A DNA stretch of 64,000 nucleotides from Dimorphilus gyrociliatus (GCA_904063045.1 CAJFCJ010000003.1:1054001-1118000); one strand, 5' to 3'. Positions 1-13,319 are shown, numbered from the stretch's first letter. The notes: generated by a model not told the origin, from the letters alone. A program made the numbers and translations.

Positions 1-165
1 AATTTAATAGATTTTTAGAGATTTTGACCATGAATACGCTATTCGCTCTATTGATATATGAAAGAAGATATTTTTAAGTTAAAAATAGAAAAGAGTTTTG
101 CTAAATGTCAGCGAGGACAGACGATTGCAATTAGATAAAATTTAATGTGTCACTACTTGTTACAG

Positions 166-1128
166 CTTATTTAAAAGAGAACAAAGACAACTTAAAAGAT
201 TGTGGAGATGACGAAGAGGCAGATGACGAATCCGGCTGCATAGTAAAAGATAGTTGGTCAGCAATTGATTGCCACGAGGTAAGGAAAATATTTTTAGAAT
301 TATTCTGTATATATATGATAAAATGGCTTATTGTAATTGACACACAAAACTTGATTTATCTTCGATATCCTGACTTTTTTAGACTTCGTTTAGCTATAGA
401 TAGGCAGCTAATAAGAATTAAGACTTCATTATCTATAAGCATAAAGTTTTTAATCATGTCGTAGAAAGAAGTAAACTCGATCACTATATGGTATTCTTCC
501 ATAAACGATTCTGATAGTTACCTTCAAGATAAAAAAGACATGCGGCTTATATATTAACAGTAGATATAGATAGTAAAACAAGCAAATCTCGTTGAAAAAA
601 AAAGACATAGTCTCTTGAAGGAGACTTAATGTTTTTTTTAAACAATTTTTATAAATATAGGCTTGATAAAGAATATCTATAATTAAGAATGCTGTCTAAT
701 ATCAGTTTAACTATTTTCAGAAAAATGATTATGGTTTCACATCTTCTACGCCATGCGTTGCGCTTACTCTTAATAGAATATACGGTTGGAAACCAGAAGT
801 TTTCGAAAGTGGGAATACATCTTCAGACATCCCGGCAGAAGTACAAGCAAAATTTGACGGCAACCATGTTGTTGTCGGATGTTTTGGAGAAAACCCACTA
901 GATAAAGAATTAGTGGGTCAAATTCAATATTCAGTTGTTGGTTTCCACAAGAAATTTTACCCCTACAAGCAACAACGTGGATATTTGTCACCAGTCGTCA
1001 TGATAAAATTTAAAAATATTAGAGAAGGTGTTCTTGTGCAAGTAGAATGTAAAGCTTATGCCAAAAATATTAAACATCACCGTAACGATAGAGCGGGTTC
1101 GACGCATTTCGAGATTATCTCAGATTAA
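166..1128 (+). CDS. ATP1B: Na+/K+-ATPase beta subunit, C-terminal part (two exons)
   Basis: This is the 3' end of a gene for the beta subunit of the sodium pump, the glycosylated single-span partner that the alpha subunit needs to fold and reach the plasma membrane. Exons are 166-278 and 721-1128, both with clean acceptors and joined in phase 0. The ectodomain sequence shows YLKENKDNLKDCG, then an acidic stretch, TPCVALTLNRIYGWKP, and near the end VECKAYAKNIKHHRNDR, the family's C-terminal signature. The cysteines in DCG, SGCI, IDCH, TPCV and VECK fit the positions of the three disulphides of beta subunits, and an extra Cys in VVGCFGE also occurs in vertebrate homologues. The cytoplasmic tail, membrane span and first half of the ectodomain lie upstream of the window. 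The family is clear, but I cannot name the paralogue. Confidence 0.93.
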
Positions 1129-1245
1129 ACGTGGTTTTTTGTTTAACAAATTTAAGTTTTAGGAGCGTTAGATTATATTTTCCTTTTTTTTCATTTCATA
1201 TTATTATCCCATTGATTTATTTGTTGCGGTTGTAATGTTTGTGTG

Positions 1246-1293
1246 AAAAAGCGGGCTTTTTAAAACATTTCGAGCTTCTTAAGCCCGCTTTTT
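1246..1293 (+). other. Perfect 13-bp inverted repeat in the probable ATP1B 3' UTR
   Basis: AAAAAGCGGGCTT at 1246-1258 is matched exactly by its reverse complement at 1281-1293, leaving a 22-nt loop. It starts 118 bases after the stop codon, so if the 3' UTR is at least 170 nt long the mRNA would carry a stem-loop with a G+C core. Function is unknown. Confidence 0.55.
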
Positions 1294-4125
1294 TGGGTTG
1301 TTAATTTCTTTTCCGTGAATATTTTCCTTTTGCAAACGCGGTTGGTAGTGTTTAAAATCAGCCTATAGTCTTTTTGAAATACTTATGGCCCGTTTTCATC
1401 AACTGCGTTAAAGATAAATTACTTAAATTACTTTTATTTTTAAAACATTTCATTGGCTAAAAATATTAATATTTGTAAAAAATGAAACCTCAGTTCCATT
1501 CTTTTATCTTTTATCTTTTAAAAAATTTCTGTGCTTTCGTCGATCATGTATGAATGTACATATACATATATAGTGTATATAAATATATTCATTTGCATAT
1601 GTATATATATATGTATGTATATATATATGTGTGTGTACAAATATATTAGCATGTATATATATATAGATATGGATATATGATTATATATATATATATATGT
1701 ATGTGTGAATTTATAAATGTACATATATATATATATTTATATATATATATATTTGTATATGTTACACTAATTTTTATCCAATATGTTCTTTTTTAAAAAG
1801 ACTGTTACCGCTCTTGGTGAGACTGGGCCGTTTCCATGTGTGTATATTCTCTGCGTCATATCTGTTTTCGAAACTAGTTTTAAAAAAAAAAGATCCAATG
1901 TATATTCTTGTTGTAGTGTTATGAAAATTCTAGAAAATTTTTTTTCTTAAAAAAAATGGGTATGTTGGTAGCGTTGGCCAAAGCTGATAAAAGAGATAAT
2001 ATTTATAATTTAATCGGCTTTTGTCTGCGTGTTCTAATTGGCTGTACGAGTTTTTATAGGTTGGATTCGCTTTTTACATATTGAGCACACTATGCATATT
2101 TTGGTAAAGATGATGATGATGATGATGAATATTGGCTGCATAATTAAGAAGACTGTAAGGCGCATAATGGTGAGATAGCAATATTTTGCGGCAAATTGTG
2201 TAAGGATGTCAGTGCGTGTACTTGTATGCTTCAAACACATTCATTTCAGGTAGATTACTTTTTATATAAATGTATATACAATACATATATATATATATAT
2301 ATACTTACATGTATACGTATGTGTATATATATGTATACGTATCAGTTCTAAATTAATTGTATTTTACCTGCAGCCTTTTCGAGTGTAAGTCTATCGTAAT
2401 AAAAAAAAAATTCCAAGTTGCGACTGGTGTTTATTCCTTTGTTATTAAAGCGAAAGATGTGTGAGTGTTTATTCAACGGTTGTATGTAGGTGATGTGACT
2501 GTTATATTATAACACTATTATCTAGAATTTTTAATACAAAAAGTAACCACAATTTTCCAATGGATAGTTCTCTTTTAATAAATTTTCTCAAATCCTTAGG
2601 TATAAATATTCTTCTGCTGAATCATTAATGATATTTCTCATATGCTTTTACCCCTGTTTACTAAAAGATTTTCCTTTGTTTAGCCAGTTTCCATGGAATA
2701 GCATCAATTCTTAAGCGCATAAACAAAGGAAACATTATATAATTATATCTAGCGCATTAAAAGCGTCAACAAACGCTTGCTTAATTTCCAAGGCAAATTC
2801 GTCATCTTCTCTCTTGGTCGATATTTTTTTACAAAGCAAATAACATATGCGAGCGTCTCTTTTTATGTTCCTTAATTTAGAAATAGACAAGGCTTTATAT
2901 GAATTCATTAATACAATAGAGATTGGAGAAAACAAAAAACAAACTGCTAATTGCATTCGTCGCCCCCAATTACATTATTTTCATTACGAAGTTCTTCTAA
3001 TAGTATAGTTTATTTTAAAGCCGAGAGTTGTAGGAGACTGGCCTACTGGACGACAACTATACAACCGCAATTTGTCCAGAATGGGGGACTATGGTAGTGT
3101 AGAATAATGTGTTTTTAAATGTTTCACTGGTAGATTTAATTGATATTGACAAACGTAAATAGTTAAATATTTAATAAAAATGATTAACTGAAAATATTTG
3201 TATATAAAGTCTAAAATAGGGCAAACATATTTAAAATAGGCAAACTCTTTGCGTTCCTAATACATTTCGGCCTTCGTTTTTTTTTTATTCTTATTCTTCT
3301 TTTAGGTATTACGTTATCGCTAATGTTCTTCTAAAAGCTTGTAATAAAATAGCATAAAGATTAGGAAATTTAGAGGAGTAAAATAAAGAAAAAATGTACA
3401 TTTGTATTTAGTCTAATCTTTTACTTTACTGCAAACAGAAATAAACTTCTTTCTAGTTTAACTATACCTAATTTTCCATCTGTTTGAAGGTTAAGATTCT
3501 TATTTCTTCTATCTATCTCTTTTTTTTCTCTCTCTCTCCCTCTCTTTCTACTTGTATCCAGCTATTTCAATTAGGACAATTTTCTATCTATTACATAACG
3601 TTCTCATAGCCTTAGAAGTCGTTCAACTCGCACAAATAAATAAGCCTTATTGTAATGTTTAAAAGTCTTTCATATTTTCCTATAATTCCCATAGGAATGC
3701 AATAAACAGGAGCAACTTGACCAGTTTGTCTGCGTTTTTTCTTACTCTTCCTTCACCACTTACTTATCCTAACGCCCTGATATTAAATAGCTGCCAGACT
3801 GTATTTTATGAAGTGTTTTTATTAAATTTCAACACAGAATATCTGGTTATTAGTTATTGAACGATCATCCAACTGGAAAAAATAAGAAATCGAAAAATTA
3901 TAGAAAAGTGTCAATTCCATAATATTTACTCATGAATAAATTATGACCATTCATATTTTATTGGTAGTTTCATTTATAAATACATAAACAAGTTGTTTCA
4001 CGTACGATATATAAATATAACAATACACATATACATATCTATATTCTGCAAATATATAAATATACTCAATATAGACAGTATATATATACACTTTATATAT
4101 AGTATATACATATAACATACATGAA

Positions 4126-4126
<1 letters not shown>

Positions 4127-4165
<39 letters not shown>
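4127..4165. repeat. (TA)n microsatellite
   Basis: Uninterrupted TA dinucleotide run of about 39 bases in the ATP1B-downstream spacer. Confidence 0.9.
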
Positions 4166-4168
<3 letters not shown>

Positions 4169-6317
4169 TAGCATATAATATCCTATCTTTTTCGCCAGAA
4201 GGAATCACTATCCGTCGCAAGAGGTCAAGGTTGTTCGAAAATAATAAAAGAAATGAAGCTTAGATGTAATTGTGTTTCACTGCTGTGTAATTTCCAAACA
4301 ACGGATGGTATTGGTTAGTTTTTTATGTATATCAAACATTCTTTTCTTTCCCTCCTCAATGTTAAAGAAAAAGACTCTCCTTTAAAAAAATAGGCTAGAA
4401 AGAAAAAAGACAGAGTCAGCGTAAGATAGAGAGAGAGAGAGAGAAAAGAGGGAAGAAGGAAATATACCGAGGGAAGAAGAGAAAAAAAGTGATAAATATA
4501 GCAAATGGACAAGCTCCACAGAGTAAAGAAGGCTAGTTTTTGAATTAAAAGGTGTTTAACAAATAAAGGATATTACGGAAAGAATAAAATATTCATGTTG
4601 TATAAATTCTTACTTATCATCAAAAGTAATTTAGCTTTTAATATAGATAGAAATGACATACTTAATAATTAATAGGGGTAAATCGACTTTGAAGAGGGAC
4701 AGACAAATTAAGGTTACTTCGAGAGCTTATGAAATTTTTTTTCAATATTTTACGTATATATAGATTGAAAAGGGAAGCTAATTAACGTAGTCAACACCAT
4801 GAAAATCGTATTGATTATAGAACGACATAGATTGCTATAGGAGAATATATTATTCCTCTGGCTTAATTATCTGTCGTCCAAAGAAGGATGCAAACAATTG
4901 GTCTATACAGCTGTTTCCTATCTACCCATCCTACTGTATACTGGCAAGGATCAACCACTTTTCTCTGTTACTTTTCTTAATTTATACACGAATTGTAAGT
5001 GCTTAGTAGATTGCAGTATGCTATATGCTAGTATATACTAAAACACTTATTCCCTTCTCAGTCGCTGTCTTCTTTTTTCCTTGTCATTCTTTCCTTCTCT
5101 ATCTAACTGTATTTCATTCCATCTTTCTTGCTTTTTCAGCTGTAATAAGCTTCTTTCCTTAATTAGGATTTTATATGTATTTTTCTTCTTTCAATTAACA
5201 ACTGCCTCTTTGTGAAAATATGGTTTACCTAGTAGAAAATCATTTTTAGAGGTCCGTTAGTATTAATACTGAGCGTCTAATATGGGTGAAAGTATCGCTA
5301 AAGTATGCTTTTTAGGTGAAATAAATCCATTAGAGATGAGTCGAATGCAAGACGAAACCCCACTGAGGGTTTACTACCACAGTTTTTCGTCCTACTGTTT
5401 CCAAAAGCTTGTCACTTTCTATTATTAGCTGATTGATGATTGGCTGGTTATAATACTTATCCAATCACTAAGCGTTTGACAAAGGCAACGCCACTGTCTA
5501 TCATATGCTTCTTATGCAACCTCATTTTCATCTTACTTCTTCCTGACCCACTTGGGAAAGTGAAAGGAATATTCTTCCTTTGTTCAACGACTTTAATATA
5601 TTTCCTGAGCAGAGAATAGGAAATTGTCAATATTCTTTATACTTTTTATTATATAATTAATCCCTTATTTAATGTTTTAATTAGTTCGTTAAGTGATCAG
5701 TTTCTTTTCCCAGTTATTAAATTATGACGTGTTTACAAAAAAAAACCTATAAAAAATGATCTTTAAAGGGAAAGAGCCAAATTATTTCCTGTGAAGTAAA
5801 GAATTGTGGCTGACCTAATTTGTATTATAGTCTTTCGAATAAACGATTTATAAGGAAATGGTTATTTTCTTAATGTCACGTGAGTAAACAGGTAAATAGT
5901 TGAAAAACAGGAAATAAAATTCGTACTTGCTATACAAAGATAAAGACTATACATGTATTAGTATATATGTATATACAGTGTATTATACAGATCGCTTTTT
6001 CTTCCTTCATCTTATCCTTATTCTACTCTCCCCACTCTTTGTCTTTTTACATATCCGCCCCTCCCACTTCCCAAAGGTTACTTGAGTACTTAAAAAAAAA
6101 AGAGGGAAAAAACAAAGGTGAAAATAGGTTAAAAAAGAGAGAAAGAAGGCATTGGCTGTTTTAATATATAATTATTTATTTTTGACAGGTTATTTTCACA
6201 AGAACAATTAATTTTTTTTTATGTAAAATGTCTGACAAGAGGGAAAAAGATCATTCATATATATATATATATATATATAATTTATTGTTTATTTTAAAGA
6301 CTTTAATTAATGACACA

Positions 6318-6322
<5 letters not shown>

Positions 6323-6368
<46 letters not shown>
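6323..6368. repeat. (TC)n microsatellite
   Basis: Uninterrupted CT/TC run of about 46 bases. A short TA array lies just upstream at about 6258-6279. Confidence 0.92.
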
Positions 6369-6370
<2 letters not shown>

Positions 6371-8322
6371 ATAGATATATATTATCGCTATTTTATGCCT
6401 ATATTGAAAAGATTGATTGAAAAAAAAAGCTAAGGTAATAAGAGAAAAATCCTTGTTTAAACTTTGAATGTAAACATTACAAAGTATATATAAAACGATC
6501 AAACTAAACTCAAATACTTTTTGATAAAAGAAGTTAAGAATTAAAAAAACTGTCGTATCTCCCTCTTTTTCTTTTTTTATCTCTTGTTCTATCCAATTTA
6601 TACGAAAAAAAAAAGAAAGAAAAAGGGAACGATTTTGTACTTTCTAAATGGATAGGTATAAAAAAACTATCATTAGTTCATCATCTTCAAAGATGTTACA
6701 AATGGAGAGGGTAAGGAACACAAGGAAAGGAAGATTTTATATTTATTGTAGTTGGAACACTTTGAAAATGTATAAGAAAAATTGCTTCGAGTCCTTTTTA
6801 TCGCGTATTTTCTCATTATTTTATCCAAAAAAGAATTTATTATAACTACTTTCCTTTTACTTTGTAGAAAGAATGAGAGAATAACGTCTTTTTTCTCTCT
6901 CTTTTTCTTTTACTAATTCATTTATTTCGGTGAATTTCCGAATTTCAACTTTCCCTATTCTTCCTTTCTTGTTTAAAGCTTTTGTAAAAAAATCAAAACA
7001 AACGACTAATGTTTTTTAAGGGAAAAAAAGGAGGGGAAAAAAAGAGAAGAATAAGAAAAAAAAAACGATATCAATAGATCGATCTTGAGTTTGGAAATAA
7101 CTGTAATTAACGAAAACTAAGCCTAACGCCAGCGGAAGATAGAAAAAACTTCTTTTACTAATTATTGATGGAAAAGAAAGTGTTATTACAGGTAAGAGAT
7201 TAATTTCTTAGCTTTACAACTTAAAATTTAATATATTAACGGAAAAATTACAGGTAGAGAGGCAAAAGTGAAAGAAGAGTATTGTTATTATGAAGATCGT
7301 ATAATCATAACACTACAAAGAGAAAGAGAAAAACATAACAAATACCTAATTGTAGTAATTTAAAAAAAAAAGAACAGGGAATTTCTCAATTACACCAATT
7401 TCTATCAACCGATGGCTTCAAACTGATTTTTGCTTGTGTAAAAATTGGCTTCTACTCCTTAAAAGGATTTTTTTTGTTAAAAAAAAAAGAGGGGAAAAAA
7501 TCTATAAAATCGAAAGGAAAAATCTATTTTAAGGACAGAATAACCATTAAGGAACCGAGTATTCCGCTTTATTGTACTTTACAAATAGGTTTACGAATTT
7601 CTAAATTACCTATTGAATATAGATCTTATTGCAAGTTTATACCTGTGGAGCATGCCTAGGTTTAAAACAATATAGGTAATATTTGAAATGAGTCAATGTT
7701 ATTAATTCCTTATTATTGATGCTACAAACAGTATAACCATTATTATATTGAACGTATAATGAAATTTGCCTCTTTAAGCTTTAAAGAATGATATTAGCAC
7801 CTAAAATGAACTTAAAAGGATTGATAGAAAACTCTAATAAAGATTATTTATTAATGAGTCGCTTCGTAGTAGACACATTTCTTTGCTTTGATAAAAAGAG
7901 ACTCAAAGTCGACATCTAATTTGTGAATGAAATCAATCAGATAATTTTATTAAATAATAAAACAAGTGTATAAATGTATGGAAATATATGCTTGTCTATA
8001 TACTTTATCCGCTTTAAAGAGTTAAATGAAATAATAATAAACTAGAAGGAGAACATTGTAGCAAACACTCTTTCTTTGGTTTAATTACAATCGATCAAAT
8101 TTCGTGAGTATAGCTTGAAAAGATCTTATCCTCTTTCATCTTCTTAACGAGATGAAGAATAGTTGAAGATACTTCGAAACAAAATAAATAAAATATATAT
8201 ATATATACAGTATATACAGTATATACACTGATCTGACTCTTTTAAAACAATACCCTATATTTTCTTTCTTTCTCTTTATGTCCTCTCTAATAGCTATTCA
8301 GTCAATTAGTTTTGCTAGCAAA

Positions 8323-8332
8323 AGAGGGCGCT
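8323..8332 (+). promoter_or_regulatory. CTCF-like motif AGAGGGCGCT
   Basis: Exact match to AGRKGGCGCY, the core of arthropod and vertebrate CTCF sites, about 0.9 kb upstream of the unknown 210-residue gene. Confidence 0.3.
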
Positions 8333-9267
8333 CATATCTCTATACATCAGAATATTGATTTTAGGTTACAGGTATCCTAAAAAAATTGGAATCTTAATTT
8401 CATTCGAATAAATTCTTAAAAGTATTTTCGTACAAAAATATACTTTATACCAGTTTTTTTTGAATAATTAATTTCCTCTTTTAAATTTTTATTTATAAGA
8501 TATGTATGTAGTATTTTTTTTCGTATAACTAATTCTAGAAAAACGACGAACAGAGTCAAGGGCATTTCAAATATTTGTCATGTTATTTTCGTACTTTTAA
8601 AGAACGTGGTTAAGAATTTTTATAGTTGAAATTATCTAGCAGATCTATTATTTTAATATAAAAAGGAATTAATTAAATAAAGTGCGAACTTTTTACAATG
8701 TTTAATTTATATGGTATTTTAGCATATTACTCTGTTTTAAATAATAAACTGTAGATGTCGCTTCATATAGTATTCAAAAGAAATATGCTAATGAATGGAG
8801 AAATAGAATGGATATAATTACATTAAGAACGCAATAAATAGCATACGAATAAATTACAATTAATTTAAATCAAATATAAATCAATAGAAGAATTTTTTAT
8901 ATAATTAATTGTTAATGAACAATATACAAAATTACCAGTTTTTACTTTTAAACAATAGAAGAATTATTTCAACTTCTATAAAGGATAATAGATACGAAAC
9001 TTAACTAACTAATTAAATAATGTAATTTTTTTAATTAGTAATTAAATTAAGAATTTAAATCAAAATTTTAAAGTTTAAATATGCAGTTATGGATCTTTTA
9101 ACAAAATAGAATCACATTTTGTTGTTTCATTTTCTTTGCTCCGTAAGATAATCATAAAGATAACCTTCTTAACAGAAATCTAATAGTTATAAACAAAGTC
9201 GAGTAGATATATTTCAAAAGGTTTTTTGTTTATATCTTGAACATTTACTCTACATTGCTGTTGTAAT

Positions 9268-10027
9268 ATGGCATTTATTAGATCTTTACTTAAAACGAAA
9301 TATATCAGGTATTATTTATCTTATTTACAAATATATTTATAACCATAGTTTCTCAATTGCGTTATAGTCACTTGAAAATATTTTCAAAGATGGAATATAG
9401 CAGCTATCAACCAACTAAGAGTCTAGAATCTAACAACTCCAACATACAAGATATCAATGGTGATTGGCATTCAAATACTAACGATCTTGATGAAAAATGT
9501 CTTCTTATTCATAGTAATTTAGTATTTTGCTACTCTTTCAAAAACGGAGTTGATAGCTCCTATAAGAACTTAATTGGAAATACATTACCATACTTTTTTG
9601 CTGTGGCTTTTATGAGCGAAGAAAAAAGGGAAAACGTTAAAGGACACTTGATAGATAAGCCAATTGTAGAATGGCCTACTCATTTTAAGGTATATATTCA
9701 TTTTTAAAGTAATTTTTATCTCATTAAAGATCATGTATGTATACTTTTTCTTTTTAGAGACATAAACTAGATGTGGGTAGGTGGAGAAGATTAGAAGGTT
9801 TCGTTGATATGATACCACAGATAGAAAGCAATTCTACTCTTTCAATAATAGAGCGTTTGGAGATAGCGTTAAATTCTATGAAATTGTTAGTCTATCTGGA
9901 AGATTCAAGACAAAAAATCGAAATGAATGATTTATTGGAAGAAATGTCTGTTCAAGGATCATCTCTGTCGGCTGAAAGCGAACAAGCTTTTACAAAGTTT
10001 CTGAATTCCCTATTGAAAACACCGTAA
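9268..10027 (+). CDS. Uncharacterised 210-residue protein, three exons
   Basis: I do not recognise this protein. Proposed exons are 9268-9308, 9368-9689 and 9758-10027. The introns (59 and 68 bp) have GT-AG ends and the frame stays open through both joins. The first exon reads MAFIRSLLKTKYI, a short basic and hydrophobic start of the kind seen in mitochondrial presequences (inference). Inside are a hydrophobic patch (LPYFFAVAF), a Trp-rich motif (KLDVGRWRRLEGF) and a Glu/Leu-rich, probably helical C-terminal half ending in FLNSLLKTP. There is no obvious membrane span or catalytic motif. An AATAAA (10048-10053) lies 21 bases after the stop, which supports a real transcript end. A shorter product starting at the Met at 9390 is possible. 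Confidence 0.62.
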
Positions 10028-10047
10028 GATCACATTCTGCATTGTAA

Positions 10048-10053
10048 AATAAA
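10048..10053 (+). terminator. Polyadenylation signal AATAAA
   Basis: Canonical hexamer 21 bases downstream of the stop of the 210-residue protein, and the first one after that stop. Confidence 0.6.
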
Positions 10054-12940
10054 AATACAATATACTAATATATGCTAATGTTACTGTTAAAATATTAAAT
10101 AGATGGAAAGAGAAACTTGTCAAGAAATAGTGGAAGCAATCGATTAAATTTCATTTATGAACAATTCTTGTTGCTTGCAGTATGGGAGAGTATTGAAGGA
10201 ATGAATCCTTCAGACACATACAAAGTGTTCATATCTCAGTAATAAGCTTTAAACAAACATAGTAGCATAAACAATGACACCGTTGTTTATCTAACAAATG
10301 TAATAAAATAAATTTTAACTAACTAATTAATGGCAAAATTGATTTAGAGAGTGAGAGAGTGAAAGAAAATGTATTGTATTAAAGAATCGGCTTTAGTCAA
10401 GTACACATTATACTTTATACAAAATCCGTTACTGTAATCCTTACCTTATCTTTATACCGCTTAAGACTAATCTTGTTAATTTCTGCAATTCTAAACCTTT
10501 CGTGTTACTCTAAAAATTTCTAGGGTGACATTATAGAAGCATAAAAACGTTATTCTTGTATTTCAACAATTGTACATTTAGATTATAAAGGAGAGGTCTT
10601 GCACACTATGCATTCTACATTTAAAAATATATATATACATATACAGTATATGCGGTATATCATTCATAGCAAGTATACAGTAAATGAGAAATCTAAGAGA
10701 CAGAGGGGAGAGGGAGAGGGAGCGCTAACAGATTAGGGTAGAATAATAAGTATAATCATTTGCAAAATGTTAAATAGATTTCGCACCTATGATTTTCTCA
10801 AATTATTTTGGCATTTTCATTAGAAAAGATTATCTTTTACTTTTACCATCTTGACCTTTATGTACAATGAACTAGGATTTAGATAATTTATCCTAACTAC
10901 CTAATAATGATGAAATCTTCAGGTAAGGAAATGATATTTAGGGAAGAAATTAATTTGAAAGGGAGAGAGGAAGGAGAAAGAAAATTTCATATTACCATTT
11001 TATCTTATTTATTCATTTGGTAAATATTATTCAAAACATTTTTCTGATGTACTGTTTATACGAATTAGCTAGGTAAATATTCTATTGTCATAATTTATGA
11101 TTTATATCTCATTAAAAGCAATTCCTTTGTATATATTAGTAAAATAATATAATGTGTATATTACATAAAAAATAGATTTCTGTTTTTTTCCAAGTGGAAC
11201 TAGTTTAATAATTATTTTAGTTATAAAGTTAGGTATATACTATACAGTATATGAATTAATATATATTTATGTATAAATATAGATGTATGAAGACATAGAT
11301 TACTTTCTGACTAGTACTGGTTGAACTAGTACCCAATTAAAAAATAGCATCATTCAAAATAATTTTCCAAGAAAAGAAGGATTCTGTTCTTACAACTTTT
11401 AAGACTTTTTAGGAATTTCTTTTCCCGCTTATCATATCAATATCTCGTTCCTTTTCTCTCTCTCAAACCTAATTAGAATTCAATTATTCATAAATGAATG
11501 GAAAAATATTGTTAATAATTAATCGTTAATAATTAATATGTTTATCCATTAGTCTTAACTACTAAGTAATCTTTGCGAATGGTTTTCCCTTCAATGTATA
11601 TAACTGTTACAAATTACTAATTTTTCAAGGAAAACAACATTCTAAACGTACTGCTAATTTATTATATGAAAAGAGGGAGGGAGAGAGAATAAAATCTCTG
11701 TCTTTGTCTCTCTTCTCCAGAATTCTAGATATAAACGAACGAAAAACAAGACAATTAAAAGGTGGGAAAGGTGTATAATTTAAAATACACAAATAAGTAC
11801 AGTTTTATGCTTAAATATGTATAAAGAATAAGATTAAAAAAAGCACCAAAGTACGTGGCTCTAAAAGAACTAAAACTGTATGATTTCCCATTTTTAGACG
11901 TGTTTTTTTTATATCTTCTTCATCAATTGTTTAAAAGTGTTAAAATCAAGGATAATGTAACTAATAGATTAATAGATCCTTTATTTTTGGGAAATTAATG
12001 ATTATGCAGTTTTTTTATGGCTTCGAGGAGAATAAAAAGTCCAATTTTATGGTGGAAATTCTAATCTTTCTCTCTCCCAAGATAGTTTTGTAGCGAGTAT
12101 TGTTACGTAGGTCACCCAAAATATATAATTCTTAGTGCAACTCGTTGAGGAAAATAGGAGTTAATTGGAACTTTCTCTTCGAAGGTTATTTAAGAAAATT
12201 AGTACATTTTCCTTCATTTTTCTGTTAATTTAAAGAAAGTCTTTTGAATTTAGAGGAGCATGATCATTAATAATTCTTATTAGGATCTTAGGACGATACG
12301 GAAATGATTATTTTGCAGCTGATACTGTATTCATTCTGCTTTTCTTGTTTGCAGATGTTTTTTACATCTTTTAAAGTGATTTTTTGATGTTTATCCCTTA
12401 ATTATTCAAGCATTGTTTGAAGGCTTATTGTCCTATTAAGAAAGGAATTAGAATATAAAGATTGATACTTTTACGGTTTACATTGTAAACAGGCTTTCAA
12501 TTGATAATTTTTTTGTAAAAAGAGATGTCGCCACTGTGTATTTGAGAAGAGAAAGAGAAAAAAAGGCATTGTTAATATATTCCTTTTAGATTTCAAAAAA
12601 GAAAGAAGATATTCTTAAGGAAACAAGAGTTATTGTCGATATATCTTCTATTACGTCATTTGCATCATTAAATTGTAGGTGTTTTATAAACAATTGAGAA
12701 AACTAACAGATTGAAAAGAATATATGGGTAACTTTTTTTTATTAGGATAACAAAGAAGAGTGGAGGGAGGTAGAGAAGGGGAAAATTGGAGAGAAAGAGA
12801 AAAAGAGGATTGAAAAGAATAGAATTATTAAAAAAGAGAAAGGGGGATGGATAGCAGGCATTCAGACTCAACTTCATCAATTGTTGAGAAGCCGTTAAGG
12901 AAAGGAGAGGGGAAAGGGAGACTACATAGGCCTGAGCAAA
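10054..12940. other. Spacer between the unknown gene and the DGK promoter
   Basis: I see no gene here. Contents are AT-rich sequence with GA-rich tracts (near 10690-10730, 10955-10985 and 11670-11690) and TATACAGTATA motifs at 10640-10650 and 11241-11251. The segment at 12720-12930 is purine-rich on the plus strand. Confidence 0.5.
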
Positions 12941-12941
12941 C

Positions 12942-13319
12942 TATAAAACTCTTCTTATCAGATCACGTGATCGTCTCGGAGCGCGCACTTGTCCGACTTT
13001 TTTTCCTGCAGTCGGTTGTTTGCAGTAGACTGCAGTAGAGTGAGTGAGTGTACCGCGAGCGAAAACAAGTTGATTTGTTACTATTCTCGTAGCCGGATGG
13101 GTATAAAAATAGATTTCATCTATTTTTAGCATATCGCCCTTTTTCCCAGGCTAGTATAGCCTTTCTTGTTACCTGTTACCGTCTTGTGAGTCGATTTTTT
13201 TTATAACGCCGCCAAGAGTACCGAACGACAGCGACGTACTGTAAAATTTTGTTCTCCGCTTTTGTTCTTTGCGAATCGCGACTGCAAAAGGTGTGCATTA
13301 AATTTCAATTAAACCTACA
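12942..13319 (+). promoter_or_regulatory. Probable DGK promoter and 5' UTR
   Basis: This local rise in G+C and CpG stands out against AT-rich flanks just ahead of the predicted DGK start codon. It has a TATAAAA at 12942-12948, a 12-bp palindrome GATCACGTGATC at 12961-12972 containing the bHLH E-box CACGTG, and a second TATAAAAA at 13102-13109. Transcription could start near 12975 or near 13130. Assignment rests on position, composition and motifs only. Confidence 0.45.
13104..13128 (+). other. 11-bp perfect hairpin with 3-nt loop in the DGK leader or promoter
   Basis: TAAAAATAGAT (13104-13114) and its exact complement ATCTATTTTTA (13118-13128) flank TTC. It overlaps the second TATA-like sequence. 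In an mRNA starting near 12975 it would form a very tight 5' UTR hairpin. Confidence 0.5.

Larger units (their letters stand above)
1129..9267. other. Spacer between ATP1B and the next gene
   Basis: I see no convincing gene here. The stretch holds the 3' UTR of the sodium pump gene, a possible distant AATAAA (2398-2403), dense TA-rich microsatellite at about 1555-1760 and 2280-2345, a GAT repeat near 2110-2126, a long TA array at 4127-4165, a TC array at 6323-6368, several poly-purine tracts, and a TA stretch carrying two TATACAGTATA motifs (8204-8223). Open frames in this stretch are mostly translated simple repeats. Confidence 0.6.

Noticed and set aside
1518-1724. Minus-strand open frame rich in Tyr and Ile
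   Set aside because: It is the translation of a TA microsatellite and has no non-repetitive protein content. Frames at 3951-4220 and 6251-6502 are of the same kind.
2735-2956. 73-codon minus-strand frame with a hydrophobic start and helical end
   Set aside because: Sequence is complex but shows no family motif, no partner exon and no good acceptor upstream. Probably chance in AT-rich DNA.
3015-3110. Region with several short complementary words, tested as a tRNA or structured RNA
   Set aside because: No B box, and the pairings do not form one consistent fold.
5282-5428. 48-codon frame beginning MGESIAKVCFLGEINPLEMS
   Set aside because: No homology recognised, no splice partner or poly(A) signal nearby. 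Left as chance.
12847-13038. Open frame starting MDSRHSDSTSSIVEKPL across the DGK promoter
   Set aside because: It spans the TATA-like and E-box elements and joins to nothing in phase. It does not resemble a PH domain or the N-terminus of DGK.
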